Assembly: GCF_001005825.1 (NCBI RefSeq)
Contig: NZ_LBHV01000002.1
Location: forward strand, 620,001 to 684,000
Reading direction: 5' to 3'
Origin: Rhizobium sp. LC145
Lineage (GTDB): Bacteria; Pseudomonadota; Alphaproteobacteria; Rhizobiales; Rhizobiaceae
DNA length: 64,000 nt
Under the pieces are notes generated by a model. The model was not told where the DNA came from, searched no databases, and saw only the letters and a program-made list of their open reading frames with translations. Shown here one piece after another: positions 9,418 through 19,790 of this stretch (position 1 is its first letter; each line of letters begins with the position of its first letter). Position numbers and translations under genes: made by a program.

Positions 9418-10749
9418 ATGACGACTTCGATTCTCAAACCGACACGACGCCAGTTCCTGGCTGCAAGCGCGGCGATCGGCGGTACTGCGCTCATCGGCGG
9501 CCGTCCGGCTTCCGCCGCGGTCGACTGGAAGCGCTTTGCAGGAACCACGCTCGACGTGAACTTGGTCAAGAGCCCGCGTAGCGAGATCATCCTGAAACAC
9601 CTGTCGGAATTCGAAGAGCTAACTGGCATCAAGGTCAATGCGGAAGCCACGCCCGAACAGCAGCAACGGCAGAAGACCGTCATCGAGCTGAGCACCGGCA
9701 GGCCAAGCTTCGATGTCGTACATCTGAGCTATCACGTGCAGAAGCGGCAGTTCGAGAAAGGTGGATGGCTCGCCGATATCAGCGGCTTCATGAAGGACCC
9801 GTCGCTGACCGATCCGTCACTGGTGGAAGGTGATTTTGCCGAAGCCGGTCTGCTCTTCGCCAAGGATTCCGACGGCACGATGCGCTCGCTGCCCTTCTCT
9901 GTGGATTACTGGATCGTCTACTGGAACCGGGAGCTTTTCGAAAAACACGGCCTTTCCTACCCTACATCCTTCGATGAGCTGGTTGCCGCCGCGGAGAAGA
10001 TAACCGACCCCTCCAGCAACACCTACGGCTTCGTCGCGCGCGGTCTCAAGAACGCGAATACGCCGGTGTGGACCTCGTTGATGCTCGGCTATGGCGCAAC
10101 CCCGATCAGCGCGGATGGGAAGGTGCAGGCCACATCGAAGGAGGCCGTGGAAGCCGCCAAGCTTTACCAGCGCCTGATGACGAAAGCCGCCCCTCCCGGC
10201 GTCTCCGGCTTCAACTGGGCGGAGGCGCAATCCGCCTTCCTGCAGGGAAGGATCGGTATGTGGTTCGATGGCGTGGGCTTCGCGCCGCCGATCGAAGATC
10301 CGCAGAAATCCCGCGTCGTCGGCAAGGTGGGCTATGGGGTCATTCCCAAGGGGCCGGCCGCGCAGGCAGCGGGCACTTTCGGCGACGGTATAGGGGTGGT
10401 CGAAGCCAGCACCAAGAAGGAAGCCGGCTATCTCTTCTGCCAATGGGTGATCTCGCATGACATGGGCGCCCGCCTGCTGCAGGCTGGCGCAGGCGTGCCC
10501 TATCGCCAGTCGATCCTGGAAGACGCCAAGGTGCGCGAGGGCGTGAAGATGCCCGGCGAATGGCTGGACGCCGTCGTCGCTTCGGGCAAGGTCTCCCGTC
10601 TCGCCCTTCCCGTCATCATCCCGGTCACCGAGTTCCGCGACATCTACGGCGTGGCCCTCACCAATATGATCGGCGGAGCCGACCCGGAAGCGGAACTCAA
10701 GAACGCAACCGCGCAGTTCGAACCGGTTCTGGCGCGAAGCGAGGGATAA
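9418..10749 (+). CDS. Sugar ABC transporter substrate-binding protein (family 1)
   Basis: Periplasmic receptor of 443 residues with a twin-arginine-type signal (TRRQFLAAS near residues 9-17, Ala-rich core, cleavage after ASAA). The fold is that of maltose/glycerol-phosphate-type binding proteins, with FDVVHLSYH and the GRIGMWFDGVGF segment typical of family 1. GGGAGG lies upstream of the chosen ATG; an upstream in-frame start would overlap the regulator. It is followed by two permeases and an ATPase, forming a complete CUT1-type importer. The sugar is unknown. Confidence 0.88.
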   Translation: MTTSILKPTRRQFLAASAAIGGTALIGGRPASAAVDWKRFAGTTLDVNLVKSPRSEIILKHLSEFEELTGIKVNAEATPEQQQRQKTVIELSTGRPSFDVVHLSYHVQKRQFEKGGWLADISGFMKDPSLTDPSLVEGDFAEAGLLFAKDSDGTMRSLPFSVDYWIVYWNRELFEKHGLSYPTSFDELVAAAEKITDPSSNTYGFVARGLKNANTPVWTSLMLGYGATPISADGKVQATSKEAVEAAKLYQRLMTKAAPPGVSGFNWAEAQSAFLQGRIGMWFDGVGFAPPIEDPQKSRVVGKVGYGVIPKGPAAQAAGTFGDGIGVVEASTKKEAGYLFCQWVISHDMGARLLQAGAGVPYRQSILEDAKVREGVKMPGEWLDAVVASGKVSRLALPVIIPVTEFRDIYGVALTNMIGGADPEAELKNATAQFEPVLARSEG

Positions 10750-11687
10750 TGGCGTCCGTGAGCATCGATAATCCGATGACGCGGGGCAAGCAGGAGAAAA
10801 GGAGCAAGCCTTCACGGCTTGCTCCCAACTACTGGCCCTTCGTCCTGCCCGCCCTGATCGTGATCGCGGCCGTGATCGTATTTCCTTGGGTCTTCACCTT
10901 GTGGATGAGCGTCAATAGCTGGACGCTCGGCCAGCCGCGCGTTTTCGCAGGCTTTGCGAACTATGTGCGCCTGGCGCAGGACGCCCGCTTCTGGGAATCG
11001 CTGTGGCATACGGCGACCTATACGGTCCTTTCCGTGATCCTGCCTCTGTTTCTCGGCACGCTGGCGGCGCTGGTCTTCGATGCGAAGTTCCCCTTGCGCG
11101 GCTTTTTGCGCGGCGTCTTCGTCATGCCGATGATGGCCACCCCCGTGGCGGTGGCGCTCGTTTGGACGATGATGTACCACCCGCAGCTCGGGGTCCTGAA
11201 CTATCTGCTTTCCCTTGTCGGCCTCGGCCCGCAGGAATGGATCTACAATCAGTCGACGGTCATTCCCTCCCTGGTTCTGGTGGAAACCTGGCAGTGGACG
11301 CCGCTCGTCATGCTGATCGTGCTCGGAGGTCTGGCCGCCGTACCGCGCGAGCCCTATGAAAGCGCGGAGATCGATGGCGCCAATGCCTGGCAGAAATTCC
11401 GCTACCTGACCATGCCGATGATCGCCCCGTTCCTGATGATCGCCGTAATCATCCGCTCGATCGATGCCGTCAAAAGCTTCGACATCATCTATGCGATGAC
11501 GCAGGGCGGGCCCGGCACGGCGTCCGAAACGATCAACATCTATCTCTATAATACCGCCTTTGCCTATTACGACATCGGCTATGGCTCGGCCATGGCGGTC
11601 GTGTTCTTCGTCATCATCGTCGCGCTCTCCTTCGTATTGCTGATGGTCCGCCAGCGCGCCAACTGGTCCGATGTGGAGAACCGCTGA
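10749..11687 (+). CDS. Sugar ABC transporter permease, MalF/UgpA type
   Basis: Integral membrane subunit with six predicted helices after a charged N-terminus of about 30 residues. The EAA loop EPYESAEIDGANAWQKF is typical of CUT1 permeases. The ATG overlaps the TAA stop of the binding-protein gene by one base (TAATG), so the genes are translationally coupled. It pairs with the next gene to form the translocation pore. Confidence 0.92.
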   Translation: MASVSIDNPMTRGKQEKRSKPSRLAPNYWPFVLPALIVIAAVIVFPWVFTLWMSVNSWTLGQPRVFAGFANYVRLAQDARFWESLWHTATYTVLSVILPLFLGTLAALVFDAKFPLRGFLRGVFVMPMMATPVAVALVWTMMYHPQLGVLNYLLSLVGLGPQEWIYNQSTVIPSLVLVETWQWTPLVMLIVLGGLAAVPREPYESAEIDGANAWQKFRYLTMPMIAPFLMIAVIIRSIDAVKSFDIIYAMTQGGPGTASETINIYLYNTAFAYYDIGYGSAMAVVFFVIIVALSFVLLMVRQRANWSDVENR

Positions 11688-12508
11688 TGAAACGCAAGAC
11701 GCTCGACAAACTCGGCCTTCTCTTCGTCGCCCTGGTGATGGTCTCGCCGGTCGTCCTGTTCTTCCTCTGGATGATCTCGCTGTCGCTCAAATACGAAATC
11801 GACAACGGTGCCTACCCGCCCATCCTCATCCCGGAAAACTTCGCCTGGTCGAACTATCTGAAGGTGTTCGAGGAGAATAACTTCTTCCTCTATTTCTGGA
11901 ATTCCGTACTGGTCACCGGAGCGGCGACGCTGCTCGCACTTCTGATCGGGGTGCCGGCCGGCTACGGGATTGCGCGGCTGAAGGCCGAGAAATCGGCGGT
12001 CGTCATCATGATCGCCCGTATGACGCCCGGCCTATCCTTTCTCATTCCGCTTTTTCTGCTGTTCCAGTGGCTGAACCTCATCGGCACGCTGTGGCCTCAG
12101 ATCATCATTCACCTGGTCGTCACCGTGCCGATCGTCGTGTGGATCATGATCGGCTATTTCGAAACGACGCCGATGGAGCTGGAAGAGGCGGCCAGCATCG
12201 ACGGCGCGACCTCCTGGCAGGTCTTCCGCCTGGTCGCACTGCCGATAGCAAAACCCGGCATTGTCGTTTCCTTCATCCTGGCGCTGATCTTCTCGTGGAA
12301 CAATTTCGTCTTCGGCATCGTGCTGGCAAACCGCGAGACGCGCACGCTCCCTGTTGCCGTCTACAACATGCTCTCCTTCGAGCAGGTAAGCTGGGGGCCA
12401 TTGGCCGCGGCAGCACTGATCGTGACGCTGCCAGTGCTGCTTCTGACGATGTTCGCACAAAGGCAAATCGTGGCGGGTCTCACCGCAGGCGCAGTCAAGG
12501 GAGGGTGA
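11687..12508 (+). CDS. Sugar ABC transporter permease, MalG/UgpE type
   Basis: Second pore subunit of 273 residues with six helices. The EAA loop reads PMELEEAASIDGATSWQVF. Its start overlaps the preceding stop (TGATGA region), consistent with a polycistronic importer. The first helix starts near residue 10 (LLFVALVMVSPVVLFFLW). Confidence 0.92.
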   Translation: MKRKTLDKLGLLFVALVMVSPVVLFFLWMISLSLKYEIDNGAYPPILIPENFAWSNYLKVFEENNFFLYFWNSVLVTGAATLLALLIGVPAGYGIARLKAEKSAVVIMIARMTPGLSFLIPLFLLFQWLNLIGTLWPQIIIHLVVTVPIVVWIMIGYFETTPMELEEAASIDGATSWQVFRLVALPIAKPGIVVSFILALIFSWNNFVFGIVLANRETRTLPVAVYNMLSFEQVSWGPLAAAALIVTLPVLLLTMFAQRQIVAGLTAGAVKGG

Positions 12509-12542
12509 AGCCGCTCGGCTTCCCTCGCAAAAGGCAATCATC

Positions 12543-13598
<1,056 letters not shown>

Positions 13599-13637
13599 CG
13601 GCCATTTAGGCGGTGTGTCTCCAGGTTCCCATCTGGT

Positions 13638-14291
13638 TCATTGAGCCCATACCTGCGCGGGTTGACTGGGCAATGTCCGCTTGAATTGGGCAAGCACGCG
13701 TTTCGCATCCGCCCCCTCCAGCGTGATCGCGTAACGGACGGCCGCCGCAATAAGCGTCATGCTCAGCCGTGAGAAGATTTCCAGCTCCTTCGGATCACTG
13801 TCGATGAAGCGCGACAGGGCGTGCTGGAAAAGACCAGCCAGATACTCACCGTCGAATTTGTCGAGGCTCTGAAGGGCGCGATCGGCGAGCGTGGCTTGCC
13901 AGATCACCACCATGGCCGGTTCGTCACGATACATCCGGTAGAAGCCGTCGGTGATATTCGCGAGGGCAGCGTGCACGTCCTCGGTGCCGCGCATCGCTTC
14001 CAGCTCCTTGCGAACGCATTCGTGTCCAAGGAGATTGTATCGCTCCGCAAGCGTTCCGATGATCGCGGTCTTGTCGGGAAAATACTGGTAGAGCGATCCG
14101 AACGGAACGCCTGCGCGCTCGACGACGTCGCTCATACGGAAAGCGTCGCTCCCCTTCTCCAGCAGCAGCTCCTCGGCACAGGCCAGGATTTTCTCAAAAC
14201 GCTCCCGGCTGCGCTTTTGGGTCGGCGCCAATCGAGCGACCCCTTCCGTACCCGTTACCGTGTGAACCTGTTCGGCTCTCGCTTTCCGCAT
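13638..14291 (-). CDS. TetR/AcrR-family transcriptional regulator
   Basis: Repressor of 217 residues. The TetR helix-turn-helix lies at about residues 25-70 (FEKILACAEELLLEKG, then the recognition part VVERAGVPFGSLYQYFPDK). The C-terminal part is a helical ligand and dimer domain. It is divergent from the NmrA-like gene at 14387, and the region between holds a strong inverted repeat and a third half-site. It therefore probably represses that gene and itself. The ligand may be an electrophile or aromatic compound, but nothing in the sequence shows this. Confidence 0.88.
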   Translation of the reverse strand: MRKARAEQVHTVTGTEGVARLAPTQKRSRERFEKILACAEELLLEKGSDAFRMSDVVERAGVPFGSLYQYFPDKTAIIGTLAERYNLLGHECVRKELEAMRGTEDVHAALANITDGFYRMYRDEPAMVVIWQATLADRALQSLDKFDGEYLAGLFQHALSRFIDSDPKELEIFSRLSMTLIAAAVRYAITLEGADAKRVLAQFKRTLPSQPAQVWAQ

Positions 14292-14314
14292 TTTCCAAGG
14301 GCTTTCGAAACCAC

Positions 14315-14372
14315 TTGACTTTCAAAATACGAGAGTTTATCGATTTGTCAAATACGAGATTTCCTCGTATTT
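14315..14372. promoter_or_regulatory. TetR operator array and predicted promoter of the NmrA-like gene
   Basis: AAATACGAG (14350-14358) and CTCGTATTT (14364-14372) form a perfect 9-bp inverted repeat with a 5-base spacer. A third copy, AAATACGAG, lies at 14325-14333, 25 bases upstream on the same strand. TTGACT at 14315-14320 may be the -35 of the plus-strand gene, which puts the third half-site in the promoter spacer and the palindrome downstream of the start of transcription, typical of TetR repression. Confidence 0.65.
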
Positions 14373-14386
14373 TTGGAGGAATGACC

Positions 14387-15208
14387 ATGCGACAGGACAG
14401 GATCCTCATCATCGGCGCCAATGGAAAGACCGGTGCTCGCGTGAATGCGCGGCTGAAGGAGCGCGGCATCGAAACACGCGCCGTCTCGCGATCCAGCGAG
14501 ATACCGTTTGACTGGGAACGGCCGGAAAGCTGGGCCGCGGCCTTCGACGGCATGACACGCACCTATGTCACGTTCCAGCCGGATTTGGCCGTGGAGGGCG
14601 CTGCCGAAGCCATCGAAGAGATCTGCCGGATCGCGCGCGAGAAAGGGCTGAAGCAGGTGGTTCTTCTGTCGGGCCGTGGTGAACCGGGGGCCCAGCGCTC
14701 GGAGGCAATTTTGCAGACTTCCGGCATTCCCTGGACGATCGTGCGCGCGAGCTGGTTCAGCCAGAACTTCTCGGAAAGCTATCTGTTGGACAGCGTTCTG
14801 GCAGGCGAGATCGCATTGCCGGCAGGTCCCGTGCCGGAACCGTTCATCGACGTGGAAGACATCGCCGATGTGGCCGTGGCGGCGCTGACCGATGATCGGC
14901 ACATCAACCGGCTCTACGAAGTGACTGGGCCCCGTGCGCTCACCTTCGCCCAGGCCGCCGCCGAAATCTCGCAGGCGGTCGGAAGACCTGTTGGCTACCG
15001 GCAGATTTCACCCGAAGAGTTCGCTGAAAGCTTGGGGCCCCATGCTTCCAGGGAGATCATCGATCTACTTCTTGAACTCTTTACGGTCGTGCTGGATGGC
15101 CGCAATACATCTGTGACGCATGGCGTGGAACAGGCACTGGGGCGCCCCGCCCGGGACTTTTCCGATTATGTCCGCAGCACCGCGGCCACCGGAGTTTGGG
15201 AGGCGTGA
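14387..15208 (+). CDS. NmrA-like NAD(P)-binding oxidoreductase
   Basis: Rossmann-fold protein of 273 residues related to NmrA/atypical short-chain dehydrogenases. The dinucleotide loop GANGKTGARV lies near residues 10-19. There is no classical YxxxK catalytic pair, and FIDVEDIADVAVAAL near residue 150 is the family's conserved second half. GGAGGA at 14375-14380 supports ATG 14387 over the in-frame ATG 14381. Such proteins often act as quinone reductases or redox sensors. Control by the divergent TetR suggests induction by a reactive small molecule, which is inference. Confidence 0.85.
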   Translation: MRQDRILIIGANGKTGARVNARLKERGIETRAVSRSSEIPFDWERPESWAAAFDGMTRTYVTFQPDLAVEGAAEAIEEICRIAREKGLKQVVLLSGRGEPGAQRSEAILQTSGIPWTIVRASWFSQNFSESYLLDSVLAGEIALPAGPVPEPFIDVEDIADVAVAALTDDRHINRLYEVTGPRALTFAQAAAEISQAVGRPVGYRQISPEEFAESLGPHASREIIDLLLELFTVVLDGRNTSVTHGVEQALGRPARDFSDYVRSTAATGVWEA

Positions 15209-15420
15209 CAATAGCTCCTCCAACCACCCGCATGCAGTTTTGTGTCGCCCGCTGCGGCCACGGACGAAGCCGTGGTGCGCAGCAGCGCATTGTTGCCGCA
15301 CTGCAACACAGTTTGTCAAAACGGAGGCAAAAAGGAAGCGCTTTGTTGTCCTGACACGGATGCCCGCTAGGTTTTGCTTTGGGCTGGGGACTGTCTGTCA
15401 ACAACGGAGATGAGCTCCCC

Positions 15421-18400
15421 ATGAAGATACGCATCTGGTTGACCTCCACGGCTCTTTGGCCGGTGCTTGCTGGAGCCTGGACGATGTCCGTGGTTTCCCC
15501 GGATCTGGCGCTAGCGGCCTGTTCGACGCTCGGGGGTGTCACCACCTGCGACAGCTCAGCCCCCAATCCCCACACCGCGACGGTGGGAACAGGCAGGGGA
15601 GATCACGGCGGAACGGTAACGCTCGGCTCGGGCGCGCAGATCAACGTCAACGGCGCCAATGCGATCAGCCTGGGCAATAACGCCAGCATCACCCTCCAAA
15701 GCGGCTCCACCGTCGGCAACACCGCGAATTCCTGGACCGGCGGGCTTTTCAATACCGGCCTCAACACGATCGAATTCAACAGTAATGGTACCTTGCTCGT
15801 TGAGGAAGGCGCCTCGATCATCAAGAAGGGATCGGGCGGCAATGCCGAAACCGTCAACGTTCATGGCTTCGGAAACCGGATCGAAAACCGTGGCCTCATC
15901 CAGGCGGAAAACAGCGCCGCGATCTGGTTCCAGGATGAAGTCCGCGGAACGAAGAACGTCGTCGACAACTACGGCACCATCGAGAAGGTCGGCGGGGTCG
16001 GCAGCGTGATCGGTTCCAGCGGCGGCGCCGGAATCCAGTTCTATAACCGCACGGGCGCTCAGGTCATCGGCGGCATCAGCTTCGGCGGCGGCAATGACGA
16101 TCTCTTCTTCGAGGCCAGCTCCCTCGTCACCGGTAACATCAACGGGGGCGGCGGCACCAACAATCTGACGCTTCAGGGCGCCTCCGGCTCCGACGATACT
16201 TTGCGGGGCAATATCAGCAATTTCAGTTCACTTACCAAGGACGGCGAAGGCAAGTGGACGGTCGCCGGCAATCTCGGCGGTTTCACCACAACAACGGTCA
16301 GGAACGGCACGCTGGCTCTCACCGGAGACAACGCCAACTATACGGGCGCGGTTATGGTGGAGACCGCCGGCACACTGGAAGCACGCGCGCAGAGCCTGCC
16401 TACCAGGGCGAACGCCGCCGACAACGTCAACAACGTCACCAACAACGGCCTCGTCCGTTTCACCCAATCCGACGACGGCACCTATATCGGGCAGATCACC
16501 GGCACTGGTGCGGTCGAAAAGGTCGGCGCCGGCGTTCTCACCCTCGCCCCGGTCGTTGCCGCGGGAAACACCTATTCCGGCGGCACCTCGATCAATGAGG
16601 GCACGCTCGCTGTCGGCGCCGACAATGTGCTGGGAGCCGCCACAGGCGGAGTTTCGTTCGACGGAGGTACCCTGCGTTTCGACAGCGAATTCGACTTGGC
16701 GTCCTCGCGTGCCATAACGATCGAGGACGGCGGCGGCACGATCGACACGCAAGGCTTCACCACCACGATTTCACAAGGTACGACCGGCGACGGCAAGCTC
16801 ACCAAGGTGGGCGCCGGCACGCTCGAACTGACGGGTGACAACGCCCATACGGGTGGTACGAGCGTCCAGGTAGGCACACTGGCGCTCGGCGATGCCTCCG
16901 GGGCGGCGGCCGCCCTGTCGGGAGGCGGCGCGGTGGATATCGCTTCCGGCGCCACGCTCGGTGGCTACGGAAACATTACCGGCGATCTCGTCAATAGCGG
17001 CACCTTCGCCGTTGCGAATGCTCTCTCGACGTTTTCATCCGGACCGAACGGCAATTTCACCGTCAACGGCAACGTGACCAACAACGGGCTCGTCCAGATC
17101 GGTGGGACCGGCATCGGCAACAGCTTGACGGTTTCCGGTGACTATGCCGGCAATGGTGGCACGGTGGGCCTCAATACCTATCTCGGCACCGATGGTTCCC
17201 CCTCGGACAAGCTCATCATCGACGGCGGAACGGCAAGCGGTACCAGCGGCCTGCAGATCACCAATGTCGGCGGTTCCGGAGCACTGACACAAGGCAATGG
17301 CATCCTCGTGGTCGAAGCCGTCAACGGAGGAAGTACGGACTCGGGCGCGTTCTCGCTGGCCGGGCCTGCTGCGGCAGGCGCTTACGACTATTATCTCTAC
17401 AAAGGCAGCGTCGACGGCGGATCAACCGACAACTGGTATCTGCGCAATACCGTCTCGTCTTCCGTACTGAGTGAACCGGCACCAGGCACTCCCTCGCTTC
17501 CGATCGCCATGCCGGGGAGCCCTTCACCGACGCCGCCAACTCCCGGCGCAACACCGGTCGTGGGGGATGTGATCCCGCTCTACCGGCCGGAAGTCCCGAC
17601 CTACTCGGTCATTCCGCCTGCAGCACGAGAGGCCGCACTCGCCACACTCGGCACGTTCCATGAGCGGCGCGGCGAGCAGAGTGTTCTTGCGCCCGGCGAC
17701 GACCTTTCCGCCGCCTGGTTCCGTGGCTTCGGCCAAAGCACGGAGCAGAGCTGGTCGGGCACTGTCTCACCATCCATCGACGGCTCCACCTGGGGCATCC
17801 AGGCCGGCTTCGACATCTTGCGACGGGAGAGCGGCGACGGCCATAGCGACACTGCCGGCGTATTCCTCGGCTATGCCGGGCTCAGCGCCGATGTGCGCGG
17901 TCAAGCGCTCGGCTGGAACAATGTGAAGACCGGCAAGATCGATGTCGATGCCACCAGCCTGGGTGCCTATTGGACCCATATCGGTCCTTCGGGCTGGTAT
18001 CTGGACGGCGTAATCATGGGCACATGGTATGGCGGCTCGGCAAGCTCGGATCGCGGCTTTGACGTCGATATCGACGGCCACGGCTTCACCGCCTCGCTCG
18101 AAGGCGGCTATCCGATTGCGATCACTGACAACTGGGTGCTGGAACCGCAGGCCCAGATCATCTGGCAGAGCCTCTCGCTCGACGACCAGCGCGATGCCTT
18201 CTCGCCGGTCTCCTTCGACAGCGACAACGCTTGGACCGGCCGCATCGGCGCCCGCCTGCAGGGCAATTACCAGACGGATCAAGGCCTCCTGCAGCCCTAT
18301 CTCAAGGCCAATATCTGGCACGGCTTCAAGACGTCGGACACGATCCGTTTCGACACCGACGCAATCACCACGGAGGGTGAGAGCACGTCGCTGGAGCTCG

Positions 18401-18528
18401 GCGCCGGCCTCGTCTATGCCCTCACAGAGAATGTCAGCGCCTTCGCCGCCGTCGACTATACGTTCGATATCGGCGGCGAGCGCAAGCGGGCCTTCGAGGG
18501 CAATATCGGCCTGCGCGTCAGATGGTGA
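15421..18528 (+). CDS. Autotransporter (type Va) with beta-helical passenger and C-terminal barrel
   Basis: Outer-membrane and surface protein of 1035 residues. A signal peptide ends near LALAA (about residue 33). The passenger is rich in Gly, Asn and Thr, with several autotransporter-associated strand repeats of the type YSGGTSINEGTL and HTGGTSVQVGTL. A Pro-rich linker (PGTPSLPIAMPG... PTPPTPG) lies near residues 685-720. The last 290 or so residues form the barrel, beginning around AAWFRGFGQ and ending with the aromatic VRW that barrel-assembly proteins recognise. The ATG at 15421 gives a clean signal peptide. No protease or lipase motif was seen; an adhesin-like role is likely. A glycosyltransferase follows. 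Confidence 0.93.
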   Translation: MKIRIWLTSTALWPVLAGAWTMSVVSPDLALAACSTLGGVTTCDSSAPNPHTATVGTGRGDHGGTVTLGSGAQINVNGANAISLGNNASITLQSGSTVGNTANSWTGGLFNTGLNTIEFNSNGTLLVEEGASIIKKGSGGNAETVNVHGFGNRIENRGLIQAENSAAIWFQDEVRGTKNVVDNYGTIEKVGGVGSVIGSSGGAGIQFYNRTGAQVIGGISFGGGNDDLFFEASSLVTGNINGGGGTNNLTLQGASGSDDTLRGNISNFSSLTKDGEGKWTVAGNLGGFTTTTVRNGTLALTGDNANYTGAVMVETAGTLEARAQSLPTRANAADNVNNVTNNGLVRFTQSDDGTYIGQITGTGAVEKVGAGVLTLAPVVAAGNTYSGGTSINEGTLAVGADNVLGAATGGVSFDGGTLRFDSEFDLASSRAITIEDGGGTIDTQGFTTTISQGTTGDGKLTKVGAGTLELTGDNAHTGGTSVQVGTLALGDASGAAAALSGGGAVDIASGATLGGYGNITGDLVNSGTFAVANALSTFSSGPNGNFTVNGNVTNNGLVQIGGTGIGNSLTVSGDYAGNGGTVGLNTYLGTDGSPSDKLIIDGGTASGTSGLQITNVGGSGALTQGNGILVVEAVNGGSTDSGAFSLAGPAAAGAYDYYLYKGSVDGGSTDNWYLRNTVSSSVLSEPAPGTPSLPIAMPGSPSPTPPTPGATPVVGDVIPLYRPEVPTYSVIPPAAREAALATLGTFHERRGEQSVLAPGDDLSAAWFRGFGQSTEQSWSGTVSPSIDGSTWGIQAGFDILRRESGDGHSDTAGVFLGYAGLSADVRGQALGWNNVKTGKIDVDATSLGAYWTHIGPSGWYLDGVIMGTWYGGSASSDRGFDVDIDGHGFTASLEGGYPIAITDNWVLEPQAQIIWQSLSLDDQRDAFSPVSFDSDNAWTGRIGARLQGNYQTDQGLLQPYLKANIWHGFKTSDTIRFDTDAITTEGESTSLELGAGLVYALTENVSAFAAVDYTFDIGGERKRAFEGNIGLRVRW

Positions 18529-18537
18529 TCTGACTAT

Positions 18538-18577
18538 CGTGACCGCAAGCTGCTCCAAATCGAAGCTTGCGGTCACG
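18538..18577. terminator. Long perfect hairpin after the autotransporter gene
   Basis: Arms of 14 bp, CGTGACCGCAAGCT (18538-18551) and AGCTTGCGGTCACG (18564-18577), are perfectly complementary across a 12-base loop, 9 bases after the stop. No T run follows, so it could be a terminator, an mRNA-stabilising hairpin or a processing site between the autotransporter and the glycosyltransferase. Confidence 0.5.
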
Positions 18578-18642
18578 CAACCGCCACACCGGCGCTTTAT
18601 CAGGAAATCGCCACGACCAAAGCACCAGTGCGAGGTTCTGCG

Positions 18643-19710
18643 ATGTATTCGACGAATTCCGACGGCATTCCCGTCTCTATCATTATCACCAATTTCAACT
18701 ACGCCCGCTTTCTGAGACGCGCGATAGACAGCGCTCTTTCCCAGACGCATTCCGATGTGGAAGTCATCGTTGTCGACGACGCATCGACCGACGATACGGT
18801 CCCCATCATCAGGTCTTATGGAGAGCGGATAAAACCCTGCTTGAAAGAGATCAACGGCGGCCATGGCGCCGCTTTCAATACCGGCTTTGAGGCCAGCCGC
18901 GGCCGGATCGTCCTCTTCCTCGATGCGGACGACTACCTTTACCCGAACGCCGTTTCCGAAATCGTGAAGGCTCACGACGCCTCGACGTCGCAGGTGCAGT
19001 TCCGGCTGCACATCGTCGACGAGGGCCAGAACATCAAGGATGTCTTCCCTCCCCCCGAAGTGCCTTTCGATTCCGGAGACGTAACCCGGCAGCTCCTGCG
19101 AAAAGGCCGGTATCAGACGACGGTCACCAGCGGGCTTGCCTTCGACCGGGCAACGCTGGACCGGATCATGCCGGTTCCTGAGGCGGAGTTCCGGCAAGGA
19201 GCCGACGGCTATCTCGCCACCGTCGCGCCGCTTTACGGCCGGGTGAAGTCCATCGAAGAATGCCTCGGCGCCTATCGCATGCATGGCGAAAACCATTCGG
19301 TCTTTGCCGAAAGGCTTGGGCAAAGGGCGCGTTGGCGCGTCCAGCATGATTTCCTGCGATTGCAGGCCTTGACCGGCGAGGCTGCCCAGGTCGGGATCAA
19401 GGTGCCGGACAATGTCACACTTCGCGACCCGGTCCATCTTGAAGAAAGGTTGGCCTCTCTATGCGTGGACCGCCGTCGGCATCCTGTCCCGGACGATTCC
19501 AGACTGGCTCTCGCTGTAGCCGGCGCGGAGGCGAGCCTTAAGATGAACATGTCGCTGCGGCGGCGCATGATCCTTTCCGCCTGGTTCCTGGCGGTCGGAG
19601 TGCTTCCGCAGCGCATGGCGACGGCGGTGCTTTCCTGGAAGTTGCTGGCCTCCTCCCGGCCTACCTTTCTCGTCCGGATGTCCAAATCGATCCGCCGGGC
19701 CGCGGGGTAG
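18643..19710 (+). CDS. Glycosyltransferase family 2
   Basis: GT-A fold transferase of 355 residues, probably acting at the cytoplasmic face. The nucleotide-sugar core is visible: VSIIITNFNYARFLRRAIDS near residue 10, VVDDASTDDT near 41, and the DxD motif in LFLDADDYL near 92. The second half has no strong membrane helix apart from a hydrophobic stretch near residue 310, so it is not obviously a processive polymerase. GAGG about 7 bases before ATG 18643 favours it over GTG 18628. It follows the autotransporter in the same direction with no other gene between, so a role in glycosylating that surface protein is a reasonable guess. Confidence 0.88.
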   Translation: MYSTNSDGIPVSIIITNFNYARFLRRAIDSALSQTHSDVEVIVVDDASTDDTVPIIRSYGERIKPCLKEINGGHGAAFNTGFEASRGRIVLFLDADDYLYPNAVSEIVKAHDASTSQVQFRLHIVDEGQNIKDVFPPPEVPFDSGDVTRQLLRKGRYQTTVTSGLAFDRATLDRIMPVPEAEFRQGADGYLATVAPLYGRVKSIEECLGAYRMHGENHSVFAERLGQRARWRVQHDFLRLQALTGEAAQVGIKVPDNVTLRDPVHLEERLASLCVDRRRHPVPDDSRLALAVAGAEASLKMNMSLRRRMILSAWFLAVGVLPQRMATAVLSWKLLASSRPTFLVRMSKSIRRAAG

Positions 19711-19730
19711 ACGCCGAGATTGCCAAAAAC

Positions 19731-19752
19731 AAACCCCGCTCTCGCGGGGTTT
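19731..19752. terminator. Bidirectional rho-independent terminator
   Basis: AAACCCCGC (19731-19739) and GCGGGGTTT (19744-19752) form a perfect 9-bp stem with a TCTC loop between the convergent glycosyltransferase and dctA genes. On the minus strand the stem is followed by GTTTTTGG, a U-run, so it should end the dctA transcript. On the plus strand it also closes the glycosyltransferase transcript. Confidence 0.8.
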
Positions 19753-19790
19753 GCTTCTTCAACAGATGTCGGTGGCCGGTTTGCGGTCGA

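Noticed and set aside
15780..17300. Tandem DNA repeat array
   Set aside because: The repeated protein motifs in the autotransporter passenger are degenerate at DNA level; no true tandem DNA repeat is seen.
17767..19437. 556-codon open frame on the minus strand
   Set aside because: It is antisense to the autotransporter barrel and the glycosyltransferase, both clearly real. High GC at third positions makes such shadow frames common; no domain or ribosome site supports it.
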